Shown: in pieces, positions 17,660 through 26,359 of the stretch | How positions within the stretch are numbered: position 1 is the first letter of the stretch | How the letters are laid out: every line of letters starts with the position of its first letter | Source: Nitriliruptorales bacterium | Lineage (GTDB): Bacteria > Actinomycetota > Nitriliruptoria > Euzebyales > Egibacteraceae | Assembly: GCA_009377835.1 (NCBI GenBank) | Contig: WHTG01000002.1 | Coordinates: 1 to 49,725, forward strand | Reading direction: 5' to 3' | Length of the DNA stretch: 49,725 nt | Made by a program: the position numbers and the translations under genes | Notes under the pieces: generated by a model | The model's input: only the letters and a program-made list of their open reading frames with translations | Databases searched by the model: none | Told to the model about the DNA's origin: nothing

Positions 17660-18583
17660 GTGAACAGCGACGCGGGTGATCACGCGGTCCGGCTGCTCGG
17701 CGACGTGCTCGACCACGGCCGCGTCCTCATCCTGTCGGGTGCCGGTATCTCCACAGATTCGGGGATTCCGGACTACCGTGGAGCGAGCGGCCGTACGCGA
17801 CATGCCGCGCCGATGACATACGACCGGTTCGTGAACTCGGCTGCGGACCGGCGACGTTACTGGGCGCGCAGCCACATTGGCTGGGAGAAGATTGCATCCG
17901 CCAAGCCAAACGTCTCGCACGATGCTGTGAGCCGGCTGCAGCGGGCCGGACGGCTGTCGGGTGTCGTGACGCAGAACGTGGACGGCCTGCACACCCGTGC
18001 CGGCACCGCTGACGTGATCGACCTCCACGGACGGCTGGACACGGTGGCCTGCCTGCGCTGCGGCACGCGGCGGCCACGTTTCGAGTTGGCGCTGCGCCTT
18101 GATGCCGTCAATCCGGGTTTTCGCGAAGCGATGGCCGCTGACGTGAGCGTGGCGCGCCCCGACGGCGACCTCGCTCTTCCCGACGACGCGACGGACGGGT
18201 TCCGCGTCATCGACTGCCGACGTTGCGGCGGAATGCTCAAACCAGACGTCGTCTTCTTCGGCGAAACCGTCCCGGGCGGCCGGTTTCGCAAGGCGCTGGG
18301 CCTGGTCGACCGGTCCGACGCGCTCGTGGTGCTGGGATCGTCGTTGACGGTCGGTTCGGGCTACCGCTTCGTGACGGCTGCTGCACGCCGCCGGATCCCC
18401 ATCGCGATCGTGAACCGTGGCGCGACACGCGGCGACCGCCACGCGACGATCAAGCTCGACATGGGACTTGCGGAGGCGCTGCGCTTGGTTCGGGTGCGTT
18501 ACACCAGTCGACTCGCGCCGTCGCGGCGCGAATCGGCCGCCAACGTGGCGCGTCCTATGCCGCTGACACCGCCGAAGAAATGA
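17660..18583 (+). CDS. Sir2-family NAD-dependent protein deacetylase (sirtuin)
   Basis: 307 residues from a GTG at 17660, preceded by GTGAGG; another GTG at 17654 is equally possible. GAGISTDSGIPDYRG (27-41) is the NAD-binding motif, TQNVDGLH and the LHG His are catalytic, and CLRC and CRRC pairs are the zinc ligands. FFGE and GSSLTV complete the family pattern. It removes acyl groups from lysines using NAD. The last 28 codons overlap the convergent ggt gene by 85 bp, and the C-terminal tail beyond the Sir2 domain is basic and poorly structured. Confidence 0.94.
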   Translation: MNSDAGDHAVRLLGDVLDHGRVLILSGAGISTDSGIPDYRGASGRTRHAAPMTYDRFVNSAADRRRYWARSHIGWEKIASAKPNVSHDAVSRLQRAGRLSGVVTQNVDGLHTRAGTADVIDLHGRLDTVACLRCGTRRPRFELALRLDAVNPGFREAMAADVSVARPDGDLALPDDATDGFRVIDCRRCGGMLKPDVVFFGETVPGGRFRKALGLVDRSDALVVLGSSLTVGSGYRFVTAAARRRIPIAIVNRGATRGDRHATIKLDMGLAEALRLVRVRYTSRLAPSRRESAANVARPMPLTPPKK

Positions 18584-19923
18584 TGGCGTGTGCCAAAACG
18601 CCGCACCTCGTAACCGGCCGCGGCCAGAGCCGCCGCGCCCTCGTCCTCGAAATCCGGCTCGACCATCACAGCCTGACCCACGCGGTGCATCCGTGGCCGC
18701 TCGATCGCATCGGCTACCGAACGCTGCTCGGCCAGAACTCCTGCGATCACCTGGGTCAGGGCACCGGTGATCCGGCTGCCACCGGCAGCGCCCACCGCGA
18801 GCACCGGACCGTCAGGTGCCATCGCGACCGTCGGCGACATCATGCTCCCCATCCGGTCGCCCGGCTGTGGATTCGGGGGGCGCAGATACCCCTCTCCGAG
18901 CATCGAGTTGAGGTGCACGTCGTGGAGCCAGTCGCCCGTGCCAATCCCGATGCTGGTCGTCACCACGCATGCGTTGCCAGCCTGGTCGACGACCGCGAGG
19001 TTGGTCGTCTCGCCCGGCTCGGTACCGCCTTGGAAAGCCGCAGCGAGCGCCAGCGCCCTGGCTGCGGGGTCCAGCGCACCGAAGTCGGGGAGACCTCCCA
19101 GCGTCGGTAGCAGCGCGGACATCCCGCGGCGGGAAAACACCTGTGCACCCGCATACGACACGGACGCAGGCCGCCCGATCAGGACCTCGTAGGCCGCCAG
19201 ATCCTCGCGATCGATGAGTCCCCCACGGTCGCGACACAGCGCCAGCAGATCCTTCGCGAGTTGACCGTCGTAGACCGACCGCGGCCCCTCCTCCGCCAAT
19301 ATGCGCAGGAAGTGCTCCATGCGCGGCTGGTGCAGGCGCTCTCCGGCCTTGAGCAGCTCGCCGCCCGGCGCGAACATGTCGGCACCCCTGTCCAGGGTGT
19401 AGGCGGGACTCATCATCTTCAGCACCACCTCGTGGGTGGGCAGCAGCGTGACGTCGCGGCGGGCAGCGGCCACAGCGGGCTCGACCAACCGCGCCCATGG
19501 CATCCGCCCCCACCGCTCCCACAGCACGCCGCATCCAGCCGGCACGCCGGGAACACCTGCGGTGTCGCAGCCGATCTCATACGGGATCGGTTCTGACTCG
19601 AACACGATGTCGACCGTGCGGCCGATGCCGTCGAGGATCGACGTCCCGGCAGGGACGGCGCGGGCGAGACCGGGAATCGTCACGAAGAAGTCGATCAGCG
19701 TGACGTCACCAGCGGTCGCGTCGTAATAGATCCCGTGGCCGCCTCCGAGCAGTGTCGTCAGCAGCGATTCGGCGACGCCTGAGGCCAGCACTCCCGCGAC
19801 GGCTGCGTCAGCAGCGGTTCCACCGTCGAGTAGCACCTCCCGAGCGGCGTCGGCGGTTACGGCGTGGTGGGCAGCGACACCGGGGCGCAGCCGTTGCGAG
19901 GTAACCAGGGGATCGCGGGGCAT
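18499..19923 (-). CDS. Gamma-glutamyltransferase-family protein
   Basis: 474 residues. It has the GGT fold signatures: DGGTAADAAVAG (33-44), the GETTNLAVVD autocatalytic site with Thr306 as candidate nucleophile, and GSMMSPT near the end of the small subunit. The chain is shorter than the E. coli enzyme (about 580). No signal peptide is visible, so it is probably cytoplasmic, as in many actinobacterial GGT-like proteins that use substrates other than glutathione. The C-terminal 85 bp overlap the sirtuin tail to tail. The promoter must lie in the hydrolase remnant upstream, where there is an AT-rich patch near 19965-19983. Confidence 0.9.
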   Translation of the reverse strand: MPRDPLVTSQRLRPGVAAHHAVTADAAREVLLDGGTAADAAVAGVLASGVAESLLTTLLGGGHGIYYDATAGDVTLIDFFVTIPGLARAVPAGTSILDGIGRTVDIVFESEPIPYEIGCDTAGVPGVPAGCGVLWERWGRMPWARLVEPAVAAARRDVTLLPTHEVVLKMMSPAYTLDRGADMFAPGGELLKAGERLHQPRMEHFLRILAEEGPRSVYDGQLAKDLLALCRDRGGLIDREDLAAYEVLIGRPASVSYAGAQVFSRRGMSALLPTLGGLPDFGALDPAARALALAAAFQGGTEPGETTNLAVVDQAGNACVVTTSIGIGTGDWLHDVHLNSMLGEGYLRPPNPQPGDRMGSMMSPTVAMAPDGPVLAVGAAGGSRITGALTQVIAGVLAEQRSVADAIERPRMHRVGQAVMVEPDFEDEGAAALAAAGYEVRRFGTRHHFFGGVSGIGRATLAADSRRDGASRLV

Positions 19924-19955
19924 CCGGGAAACTCTACGGGCCCGGCAACATCATC

Positions 19956-20402
19956 TTGACGGCCTTTGTTAATGCTATTAGCGCACTGCGCATCGCGTTC
20001 CGGTTGGCGCTGACAAGACCCTGGGGCCCGGCGCTCTGGCAGGCGTACTACGCCAAGCTGTACCCCGGGCGGCCGCCGACGGATCTGGATGAGCATCGCG
20101 CCCGCATCCGTGCCAGCCTGCGTCGCCCGGGGCGGTGGAAGGCCTTCGTCACAACGACGCGCACCTCGCACGCGCCCGTGGAGGCGCGACTGCTCGAGAT
20201 CGACTCTCCCACACTGACGATCATGGGTGCCACGGATCCCGACTGGCCGGACCCGGCCGCGGAGGCGGCCTTCATCGTCGAGCAGCTCGGTGGCGACGTG
20301 GCGCTGATCCCATACGCAGGGCATTACCCGCAGGCCGAGTACCCCGAAGTGGTCAATCCCGCGGTGGCGTCGTTCGTCGAACGGGTCCATCCACGTGGCT
20401 AG
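19956..20402 (+). pseudogene. Truncated alpha/beta-hydrolase gene (C-terminal half only)
   Basis: The frame encodes the cap and last third of an alpha/beta hydrolase: ALRIAFRLALTRPWGPALW, then PTLTIMGATDPDWPDP (acid-residue strand) and YAGHYPQAEYPEVV (catalytic His). The N-terminal core, including the oxyanion loop and nucleophile elbow, is absent; the frame begins within 33 bp of the ggt start. A TTG at 19956 could start translation, but the product would lack the nucleophile. It is best read as a deletion remnant created when the ggt region was joined here. Confidence 0.75.
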
Positions 20403-20428
20403 GGCTGGGCTGTCGCCGGCCGGGCCCC

Positions 20429-20584
20429 GACGCCATCGATGCCACGCGCTTTCTCCGCGCGGCGCTACACGGCTTCGTCGACCTGGAATCCAGCGGTGGT
20501 TTCGGCCTTCCGCAGGACGTCGACCACAGCCTTCGGCTGCTGGTGAGCGCCGTCGACGAGGCGTTGAGCCACTGGCCGCACTGA
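20429..20584 (+). pseudogene. Fragment of a TetR regulator (C-terminal WHG domain)
   Basis: About 51 codons ending at TGA 20582-20584 read as the tail of a TetR-family effector domain: RFLRAALHGFVDLESSGGFG, then DVDHSLRLLVSAVDEAL. The ALHGF..LE..GGFG pattern is the WHG/TetR_C_33 signature. The DNA-binding N-terminus is missing; the frame upstream runs into the hydrolase remnant. It starts only 27 bp after the hydrolase stop, so this looks like a second remnant from the same deletion. Confidence 0.72.
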
Positions 20585-20695
20585 CGCGGCCGTGCGAGGC
20601 CCGGCGCCTCGTTCGACGGGCTACGGCAACCGAGCCGGACGAGACGTGGTGGCATCGTCGTAAGGTGATGCCATGCTTCGAGGAGAGGTCGGACC

Positions 20696-21703
20696 GTGAC
20701 CACTGCGCGCCTCGGGCGCGGCGAACGCGCGCCCGACATGGTCCTGGAGAACCGGCAGGGCGACGGGATCCGGTACTACGCCCATGCGGGAGGTCGCGCG
20801 GCGCTGCTGGTGTTCGCGACAGAAGGGTCCGTGGAGCAGATCTCGTCGCTCGCCGCGGGTCTGGAGGGTATCGGGACGGACCGATTGACGGTCCATGTCG
20901 TCGGTCCACCTGACCTGGCACTGAACGAGCCCCCGTTCCCGACCCTGGTGGACGCAGACGGCCGCGCCGCCGGTGCCTACCGAACCACAGGGATCCCCAC
21001 GGCATACCTGCTCGACCCGAATCTGCGCGTTCGGGCCACCTATCCCTTCACGGACGGCGCGTCGTTGGCGGAAACGGTCACGCAACGGCTGGCGGAGACG
21101 GCATCACCTGACCGGCCTCCGCAGGAGATTGCGACGCAGGCCCCGCTGCTGGTCGTCCCGGACGTCCTCACCCCGCAGGAATGCACGGAACTGGTCGACG
21201 TGTGGGCGGGGGACCACGCGCAGACGGGTGTCGAAGCATCGACCGGCGCGCAACGTGGCGAGCAGCTCAGCGCGACGCTGAAGCGCCGCAGCGACCACAT
21301 CGTTACCGAGCCCACCCGCAGCCGTGCCCTCGCCACCACCGTCGGTCGCCGTGTGATGCCTGAGCTGTTCAAGGCGTTCGCATATCGTGGAACCCGTTTC
21401 GAGGGCTTCAAGATCGCCTGCTACGAGTCGACGGAACGCGGCTTCTTCTCCGCCCACCGGGACAATCTCAGCCCCTCGACGGCCCATCGGCGCTTCGCTC
21501 TGACCCTGAACCTCAACGACGAGTACGAGGGCGGCCAGTTGCGCTTTCCGGAGTACGGCCCCGACCTCTACCGCCCGCCGCCCGGTGCGGCCCTGCTGTT
21601 CAGCTGCTCGCATCTTCACGAGGTTCTCGACGTCACCGCGGGGCGCCGCTTCGTGCTGCTCTCGTTCGTCTTCCATGACCCACCCGCCCAGCCGGCGAAG
21701 TGA
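20696..21703 (+). CDS. Fusion: Cys-less redoxin-like domain plus 2OG-Fe(II) dioxygenase (prolyl-4-hydroxylase type)
   Basis: 335 residues from a GTG at 20696 with GAGGAGAGG upstream. Residues 1-135 resemble a peroxiredoxin/AhpC-TSA fold (GERAPDMVLENRQG, then FPTLVDADGRAAGAYR and GIPTAYLLDP) but contain no cysteine at all; the first Cys is residue 163. Residues 145-330 form a double-stranded beta-helix dioxygenase: H254-R-D256, distal His308 and Arg317/318 (GRRFVLLSF) for 2-oxoglutarate. The C-terminal half should hydroxylate a protein or small molecule; the N-terminal half probably binds rather than reduces. It heads a run with a glycosyltransferase 9 bp downstream. Confidence 0.85.
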   Translation: MTTARLGRGERAPDMVLENRQGDGIRYYAHAGGRAALLVFATEGSVEQISSLAAGLEGIGTDRLTVHVVGPPDLALNEPPFPTLVDADGRAAGAYRTTGIPTAYLLDPNLRVRATYPFTDGASLAETVTQRLAETASPDRPPQEIATQAPLLVVPDVLTPQECTELVDVWAGDHAQTGVEASTGAQRGEQLSATLKRRSDHIVTEPTRSRALATTVGRRVMPELFKAFAYRGTRFEGFKIACYESTERGFFSAHRDNLSPSTAHRRFALTLNLNDEYEGGQLRFPEYGPDLYRPPPGAALLFSCSHLHEVLDVTAGRRFVLLSFVFHDPPAQPAK

Positions 21704-21712
21704 ACCCGACGG

Positions 21713-22984
21713 ATGCGGATCCTGATCTGGCACGGCTACCTGCTCGGCGGTACCGGGTCGAACGTCTATACCCGCTCGTTGGCCCGTACGTGGAGCCGAC
21801 AGGGTCACGACGTTGTCGTGCTCTGCCAGGAACCGGACCCGGAAAACCATGACGTCGGCGGGGCACGGGTCGTACGACCGCGGCTGGACGGCGGGTTGCC
21901 CGTGTTCGTCATGGACCACTACGCGGACGCGGAACCCGTCCTCGTCGGTGACATGGGCCCCAGCGAACGTCACCGATTCGTCGAGGTGAACGCGGATGCC
22001 CTGCGAGCGGAACTGCCCGCTGACATCGTGCTGGTCAACCACGTGCTGCTCGGGGCTGCGGTCGGTGCCGCGGCGGGCACACCGTTCATCGTCAAGGCGC
22101 ACGGCTCGGAGTTGGAGTTCGCGATCCGCGGCAACGCCGAACTGACGTGCTGGGCTCGCGATTCGCTGGCCTCCGCCGACGCCGTCGTGGTCGGCTCGCG
22201 TCACACCGCCGACGTGCTGGAGCAGGTGGTGGGCCCAGGCCGGCACTCCGACAGAACGCACATCGTCGCGCCGGGTGTCGACATCGATATGTTGCGGCCG
22301 CAGGCACGCGACGCGGCTCTTACGTCGTTGGTCGAACAATGCCGCCGGGATGCGCCAAATCCCGGCAAGGCCGACCAGCGCCGGCCTGACGAGGGAAACG
22401 CCGACCGCCTGGCCGCGTTCTTGGCCGACGACGCGCCCACAGTCCTGTACGTCGGCAAACTCAGCGACCAGAAGGGCGTCGCTCTGCTGCTGGAGGCACT
22501 GCACTCGCTGGAGGCAAGAGCGGTCATTGCGGGGTTCGGACCAGCCCGGACCCGGTTGGAGGCGATCGCACCATCGCGGACGTTATTCACCGGAGCGCTG
22601 GAGCATCGGCACCTCGCGCACCTGTGGCCGCTGGCCGACGTGGCCGTCACGCCGTCCGTGTTTCCCGAGGCGTTCGGGATGGTGGCAGCCGAGGCCGCCT
22701 CATGCGGCTGCCCCCCTCTTGTGGCGCGTCACTCCGGCCTGGCTGAGATCGCAGCGGCTGTGGCGGCGGCGTACCCGCCGGCGTACGGGCACCTGACCTC
22801 ATTCGACACGGGGAGCGTCGACGACCTGCGGACCAAGCTGTCCGAACTGCTCGCCCTCCCGCCTCCGGAGTGGGGCACACTCTCCCGTGCTGCCCGCACC
22901 ACCGCGGTCCGGACGTGGAGCTGGGACACCGTTGCGACCCGCTTGGCCAGGGTCGCTGCCACGCGGTCAGGCTCGGGACCCTGA
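21713..22984 (+). CDS. GT4-family glycosyltransferase (GT-B fold)
   Basis: 423 residues. N-terminal MRILIWHGYLLGGTGSNVYT and the KAHGSELEF loop form the acceptor domain. The donor domain has LYVGKLSDQKGVALLLEAL and FPEAFGMVAAEAASCGCPPL, the EX7E-type motif that holds the nucleotide sugar with retention of configuration. The acceptor is unknown; glycolipid, glycan or small thiols are possible. It starts 9 bp after the dioxygenase fusion and its stop overlaps the helicase start (TGATG), so the three are likely co-transcribed. Confidence 0.88.
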   Translation: MRILIWHGYLLGGTGSNVYTRSLARTWSRQGHDVVVLCQEPDPENHDVGGARVVRPRLDGGLPVFVMDHYADAEPVLVGDMGPSERHRFVEVNADALRAELPADIVLVNHVLLGAAVGAAAGTPFIVKAHGSELEFAIRGNAELTCWARDSLASADAVVVGSRHTADVLEQVVGPGRHSDRTHIVAPGVDIDMLRPQARDAALTSLVEQCRRDAPNPGKADQRRPDEGNADRLAAFLADDAPTVLYVGKLSDQKGVALLLEALHSLEARAVIAGFGPARTRLEAIAPSRTLFTGALEHRHLAHLWPLADVAVTPSVFPEAFGMVAAEAASCGCPPLVARHSGLAEIAAAVAAAYPPAYGHLTSFDTGSVDDLRTKLSELLALPPPEWGTLSRAARTTAVRTWSWDTVATRLARVAATRSGSGP

Positions 22985-25521
22985 TGCAGCCTCCGCAGGC
23001 TCAACTCGTCCCCGCGTCGCGCCGCCTGATCGACCGGCTTCCCGGCACCGCCGATCCTGATGCGCTGTTCGACGCATTCTCGCAGTGGGCCGGCGAGCAG
23101 GGCTTCACGCTGTATCCGGCGCAGGAGGAAGCACTCATCGAGGTGGTGTCCGGCGCGAACGTGATCCTGAGCACACCGACCGGCTCTGGGAAGAGCCTCG
23201 TTGCGGTCGCCGCTCACTTCACCGCGCTGGCACGTGACGAGGTGTCGTTCTATACCGCTCCGATCAAGGCGCTGGTGTCGGAGAAGTTCTTCGCGCTGGT
23301 CGACGTCTTCGGGGCCGAAAACGTCGGCATGATGACCGGGGATGCGACCGTCAACGCAGACGCGCCGGTCATCTGCTGCACCGCCGAGATCCTCGCCAAC
23401 CTCGCCCTGCGGGAGGGTTCCGAGGCCGACCTCGGCCAGGTCGTGATGGACGAGTTCCACTTCTATTCCGAACCGGACCGCGGCTGGGCGTGGCAGGTGC
23501 CGCTCCTGGAGTTGCCTGACACACAGTTCCTGCTGATGTCCGCCACACTCGGCGACGTCAGCTTCTTCGTGGACGACCTCACGCGTCGCACCGGCCGCTC
23601 GACGGCGCCGATCACCGCGACGCAGCGGCCCATCCCGCTGCACTACCGCTACGTCACCACGGCGATCCACGAGACGATCGACGATCTCCTCGCGACACAG
23701 CAGGCGCCCGTGTACGTCGTGCACTTCACACAGGCCTCGGCCATCGAGCGCGCGCAGTCTTTGATGAGCATCAACGTGTGCACGCGCGAGGAGAAGGCCG
23801 CGATCGCCGAGTTGATCGGGAGCTTCCGGTTCACCGCAGGGTTCGGCCGCACCCTGTCACGGCTCGTCCGCCACGGGATCGGCGTGCATCACGCCGGCAT
23901 GCTGCCCAAGTACCGGCGTCTGGTCGAGCAACTCGCACAGGCCGGACTGCTCAAGGTCATCTGCGGGACCGACACACTCGGCGTCGGGATCAACGTGCCG
24001 ATCCGAACCGTCGTGTTCACCGCGCTCGCGAAGTACGACGGGACGAAGAGCCGGCACCTCAAGGCACGTGAGTTCCACCAGATCGCGGGGCGCGCAGGCC
24101 GCGCCGGGTATGACACCGCCGGCACGGTCGTCGTGCAGGCGCCCGACCACGTGGTGGAGAACGAGCGCGCGATCGCCAAGGCTGGCGACGACCCGAAGAA
24201 GCGCAAGAAGATCAAGCGCAAGGGCCCGCCGGAAGGCTTCGTGAACTGGACGAAGGCGACCTTCGACCGGTTGGTCGCAGCCGAGCCGGAGACGTTGTTG
24301 TCCAGCTTCACGGTCAGCCACTCAATGCTGCTCAACGTCATCGCGCGACCGGGCAATGCGTTCACCGCCATGCGCCGCCTGTTGGAAGACAACCACGAGG
24401 ATCGGCCTGCCCAGCGCCGCCACATCCGCCAGGCCATCGCGATGTACCGAGGACTGCTCAAGGCCGGTGTCGTCCAGCGCCTCGACACGCCCGACGAGGA
24501 AGGGCGCATCGCGCGGTTGACCATCGACCTGCAGCCGAACTTCGCCCTGAACCAGCCGCTGTCGCCGTTCGCCGTGACCGCGCTGGACCTGCTCGACCGG
24601 GACTCGCAGACCTACGCGCTGGACGTGCTGTCGATCGTCGAGTCGATCCTCGACGATCCGTACCAGGTGCTGTCGTCCCAGGCGTACAAGGCGAAAGGTG
24701 AGGCGGTCAACCGCATGAAAGCCGAGGGCATCGAGTACGAGGAGCGCATGGCGCTGCTCGAGTCGGTGACCCACCCCAAACCGCTCGCCGACCTCCTGGA
24801 CGCCGGCTTTGACGCCTACAAGTCGAGCCATCCCTGGGTGCTGGACTACCAGCTGTCGCCCAAGTCTGTGGCGCGCGACCTGTTCGAACGCGCGATGACG
24901 TTCGCCGACTACATCCAGCACTACGAGCTCGCGCGCTCCGAGGGGCTGCTGCTGCGCTATCTCGCACACGCCTACAAAGCGCTGCGCCAGACGGTGCCGG
25001 CGGATGCCAAGACCGAAGAGCTGGTCGACATCGAGTCGTGGCTGGGTGAGTTGGTGCGCCAGACGGACTCGAGCCTGCTCGACGAGTGGGAGGCGCTGAG
25101 CCACCCCGACACGGTCATCGCGCCGCCGCCGGTCGACGACACTCCCCCGCCCGTTACCGCAAATCCTCGGGCCTTCCGTGTCCTGGTACGCAACGCGATG
25201 TTCCGCCGCGTCGAACTTGCGGCCAGGCGCCGGTGGTCGGAACTCGGCGAGCTGGACGGCGCGGACGGTTGGACCGCCGACGCGTGGGCCGACGCGCTCG
25301 GCCCCTACTTCGCCGAGCACGAGGAGATCAGCACCGGGCGAGACGCCCGCGGCCCCCAGCTGCTCGTCATCGAGACCGAGCCGAAGGTCTGGAAGGTCCG
25401 TCAGATCCTGGACGACCCAGCTGGCGACCACGACTGGTCGATCAATGCCGAGGTCGACCTGGGCGCGTCCAACGAGGCGGGGACCGCGGTGATCCGGGTC
25501 GCCGGCGTCGAGCCGCTGTAA
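22984..25521 (+). CDS. Ski2-like DEAD/DEAH RNA helicase with DUF3516-type C-terminus
   Basis: 845 residues. Motif I is TPTGSGKS (64-71), motif II DEFH (156-159), motif III MSATL. The second lobe has VHHAGMLPKYRRLVEQLA, GTDTLGVGINVP and QIAGRAGRAGYDT. A Lys-rich loop (KKRKKIKRKG) follows, then a long alpha-helical region to the end, matching the DUF3516 extension of actinobacterial helicases. It probably unwinds RNA. The start ATG overlaps the upstream gene's stop by one base. The full gene is intact. Confidence 0.93.
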   Translation: MQPPQAQLVPASRRLIDRLPGTADPDALFDAFSQWAGEQGFTLYPAQEEALIEVVSGANVILSTPTGSGKSLVAVAAHFTALARDEVSFYTAPIKALVSEKFFALVDVFGAENVGMMTGDATVNADAPVICCTAEILANLALREGSEADLGQVVMDEFHFYSEPDRGWAWQVPLLELPDTQFLLMSATLGDVSFFVDDLTRRTGRSTAPITATQRPIPLHYRYVTTAIHETIDDLLATQQAPVYVVHFTQASAIERAQSLMSINVCTREEKAAIAELIGSFRFTAGFGRTLSRLVRHGIGVHHAGMLPKYRRLVEQLAQAGLLKVICGTDTLGVGINVPIRTVVFTALAKYDGTKSRHLKAREFHQIAGRAGRAGYDTAGTVVVQAPDHVVENERAIAKAGDDPKKRKKIKRKGPPEGFVNWTKATFDRLVAAEPETLLSSFTVSHSMLLNVIARPGNAFTAMRRLLEDNHEDRPAQRRHIRQAIAMYRGLLKAGVVQRLDTPDEEGRIARLTIDLQPNFALNQPLSPFAVTALDLLDRDSQTYALDVLSIVESILDDPYQVLSSQAYKAKGEAVNRMKAEGIEYEERMALLESVTHPKPLADLLDAGFDAYKSSHPWVLDYQLSPKSVARDLFERAMTFADYIQHYELARSEGLLLRYLAHAYKALRQTVPADAKTEELVDIESWLGELVRQTDSSLLDEWEALSHPDTVIAPPPVDDTPPPVTANPRAFRVLVRNAMFRRVELAARRRWSELGELDGADGWTADAWADALGPYFAEHEEISTGRDARGPQLLVIETEPKVWKVRQILDDPAGDHDWSINAEVDLGASNEAGTAVIRVAGVEPL

Positions 25522-25534
25522 CCGTCCGCGGGGG

Positions 25535-25579
25535 TTGCGCCGAGAGCGCCTTCGGGCCATAATTCAACAACCGTTGAAT
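25535..25579 (+). promoter_or_regulatory. Promoter and TetR-type operator upstream of the ABC-TetR operon
   Basis: A -35-like TTGCGC (25535-25540) is followed after 17 bp by CATAAT (25558-25563). Overlapping the end of that -10 box is a perfect inverted repeat, ATTCAACAACCGTTGAAT (25562-25579; 7-bp arms, 4-bp spacer). TTCAAC...GTTGAA palindromes are typical TetR-family operators. A repressor bound here would block the polymerase, and the operon's own third gene is a TetR regulator. Spacing and position make this a strong candidate. The operator lies 61 bp before the first start codon. Confidence 0.72.
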
Positions 25580-25639
25580 AGGCGCGGCTCAAGCAGCGCA
25601 GCGGTAGCCGCCCCTAACCGATTGACTGGCGGGTGTGCC

Positions 25640-26359
25640 ATGACGGATGCGGTTGTCGTATCACAGCTGGTCGTTGTGCGCGGCGGACAGCAGGTGCTGC
25701 ACGGGCTGGACTGGACGATCCCCGCGGGCCAGGTAGTGGGCCTGCTGGGCCCCAGCGGCAGCGGGAAGACGACTGTGCTTCGCTGCATCGTCGGTGTCCA
25801 GCGGATCCGTTCAGGTGCGGTCACTGTGCTCGGACGGCCCGCGGGTGATCCGCAGCTGCGCGGCACCGTGGGGTACATGACGCAGGCACCGGCGGTCTAC
25901 GAGGACCTCTCCGTCGTCGACAATCTGGCGTACGGCGCGCGCGTTCTCGGTCTTGGGACCAGCAGGGTGGACGAGGTGGTCGACCAGGTCGACCTTGCCG
26001 GACGGCGCCGTCAACTCGTACGCACGTTGTCCGGCGGGGAGCGGTCACGGGTGTCGCTGGGCTTCGCACTGCTGGCCGAGCCGCGGGTTGCGGTGCTTGA
26101 CGAGCCCACGGTGGGGCTGGATCCGGTCCTGCGCGCCTCGCTGTGGGACCTTTTCCACTCGCTCGCGAGCGCCGGCACGACGCTGCTGGTGTCCACTCAT
26201 GTGATGGACGAGGCCGAACGCTGCGACCGCTTGCTGCTACTGCGCGATGGCCTCGCACTGGCCGACGGATCACCGCAGGACCTGCGCGACAGTACCGGCA
26301 CCCCCACCATCGAGGAGGCGTTCCTCGCTCTTGCTGTGCATGGGACGGTGGCCGCATGA
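25640..26359 (+). CDS. ABC transporter ATP-binding protein (ABC-2 export type)
   Basis: 239 residues. Walker A GPSGSGKTT (37-45), ABC signature LSGGERSR, Walker B VAVLDEPTVGLDP and the H-loop STHVMDEAERC are all present. It powers the permease encoded next, with which it overlaps by 4 bp (ATGA). Together they form a DrrAB/ABC-2 style drug or lipid exporter, controlled by the TetR gene that follows. The ATG at 25640 gives a start at the first beta strand; the longer frame reaches into the operator region and is not credible. The substrate is not known. Confidence 0.9.
   Translation: MTDAVVVSQLVVVRGGQQVLHGLDWTIPAGQVVGLLGPSGSGKTTVLRCIVGVQRIRSGAVTVLGRPAGDPQLRGTVGYMTQAPAVYEDLSVVDNLAYGARVLGLGTSRVDEVVDQVDLAGRRRQLVRTLSGGERSRVSLGFALLAEPRVAVLDEPTVGLDPVLRASLWDLFHSLASAGTTLLVSTHVMDEAERCDRLLLLRDGLALADGSPQDLRDSTGTPTIEEAFLALAVHGTVAA

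Noticed and set aside
16946-18442. 498-codon minus-strand frame over DUF1918 and sirtuin
   Set aside because: The composition is Arg/Ala-rich without a fold pattern; the plus-strand sirtuin and DUF1918 have clear motifs.
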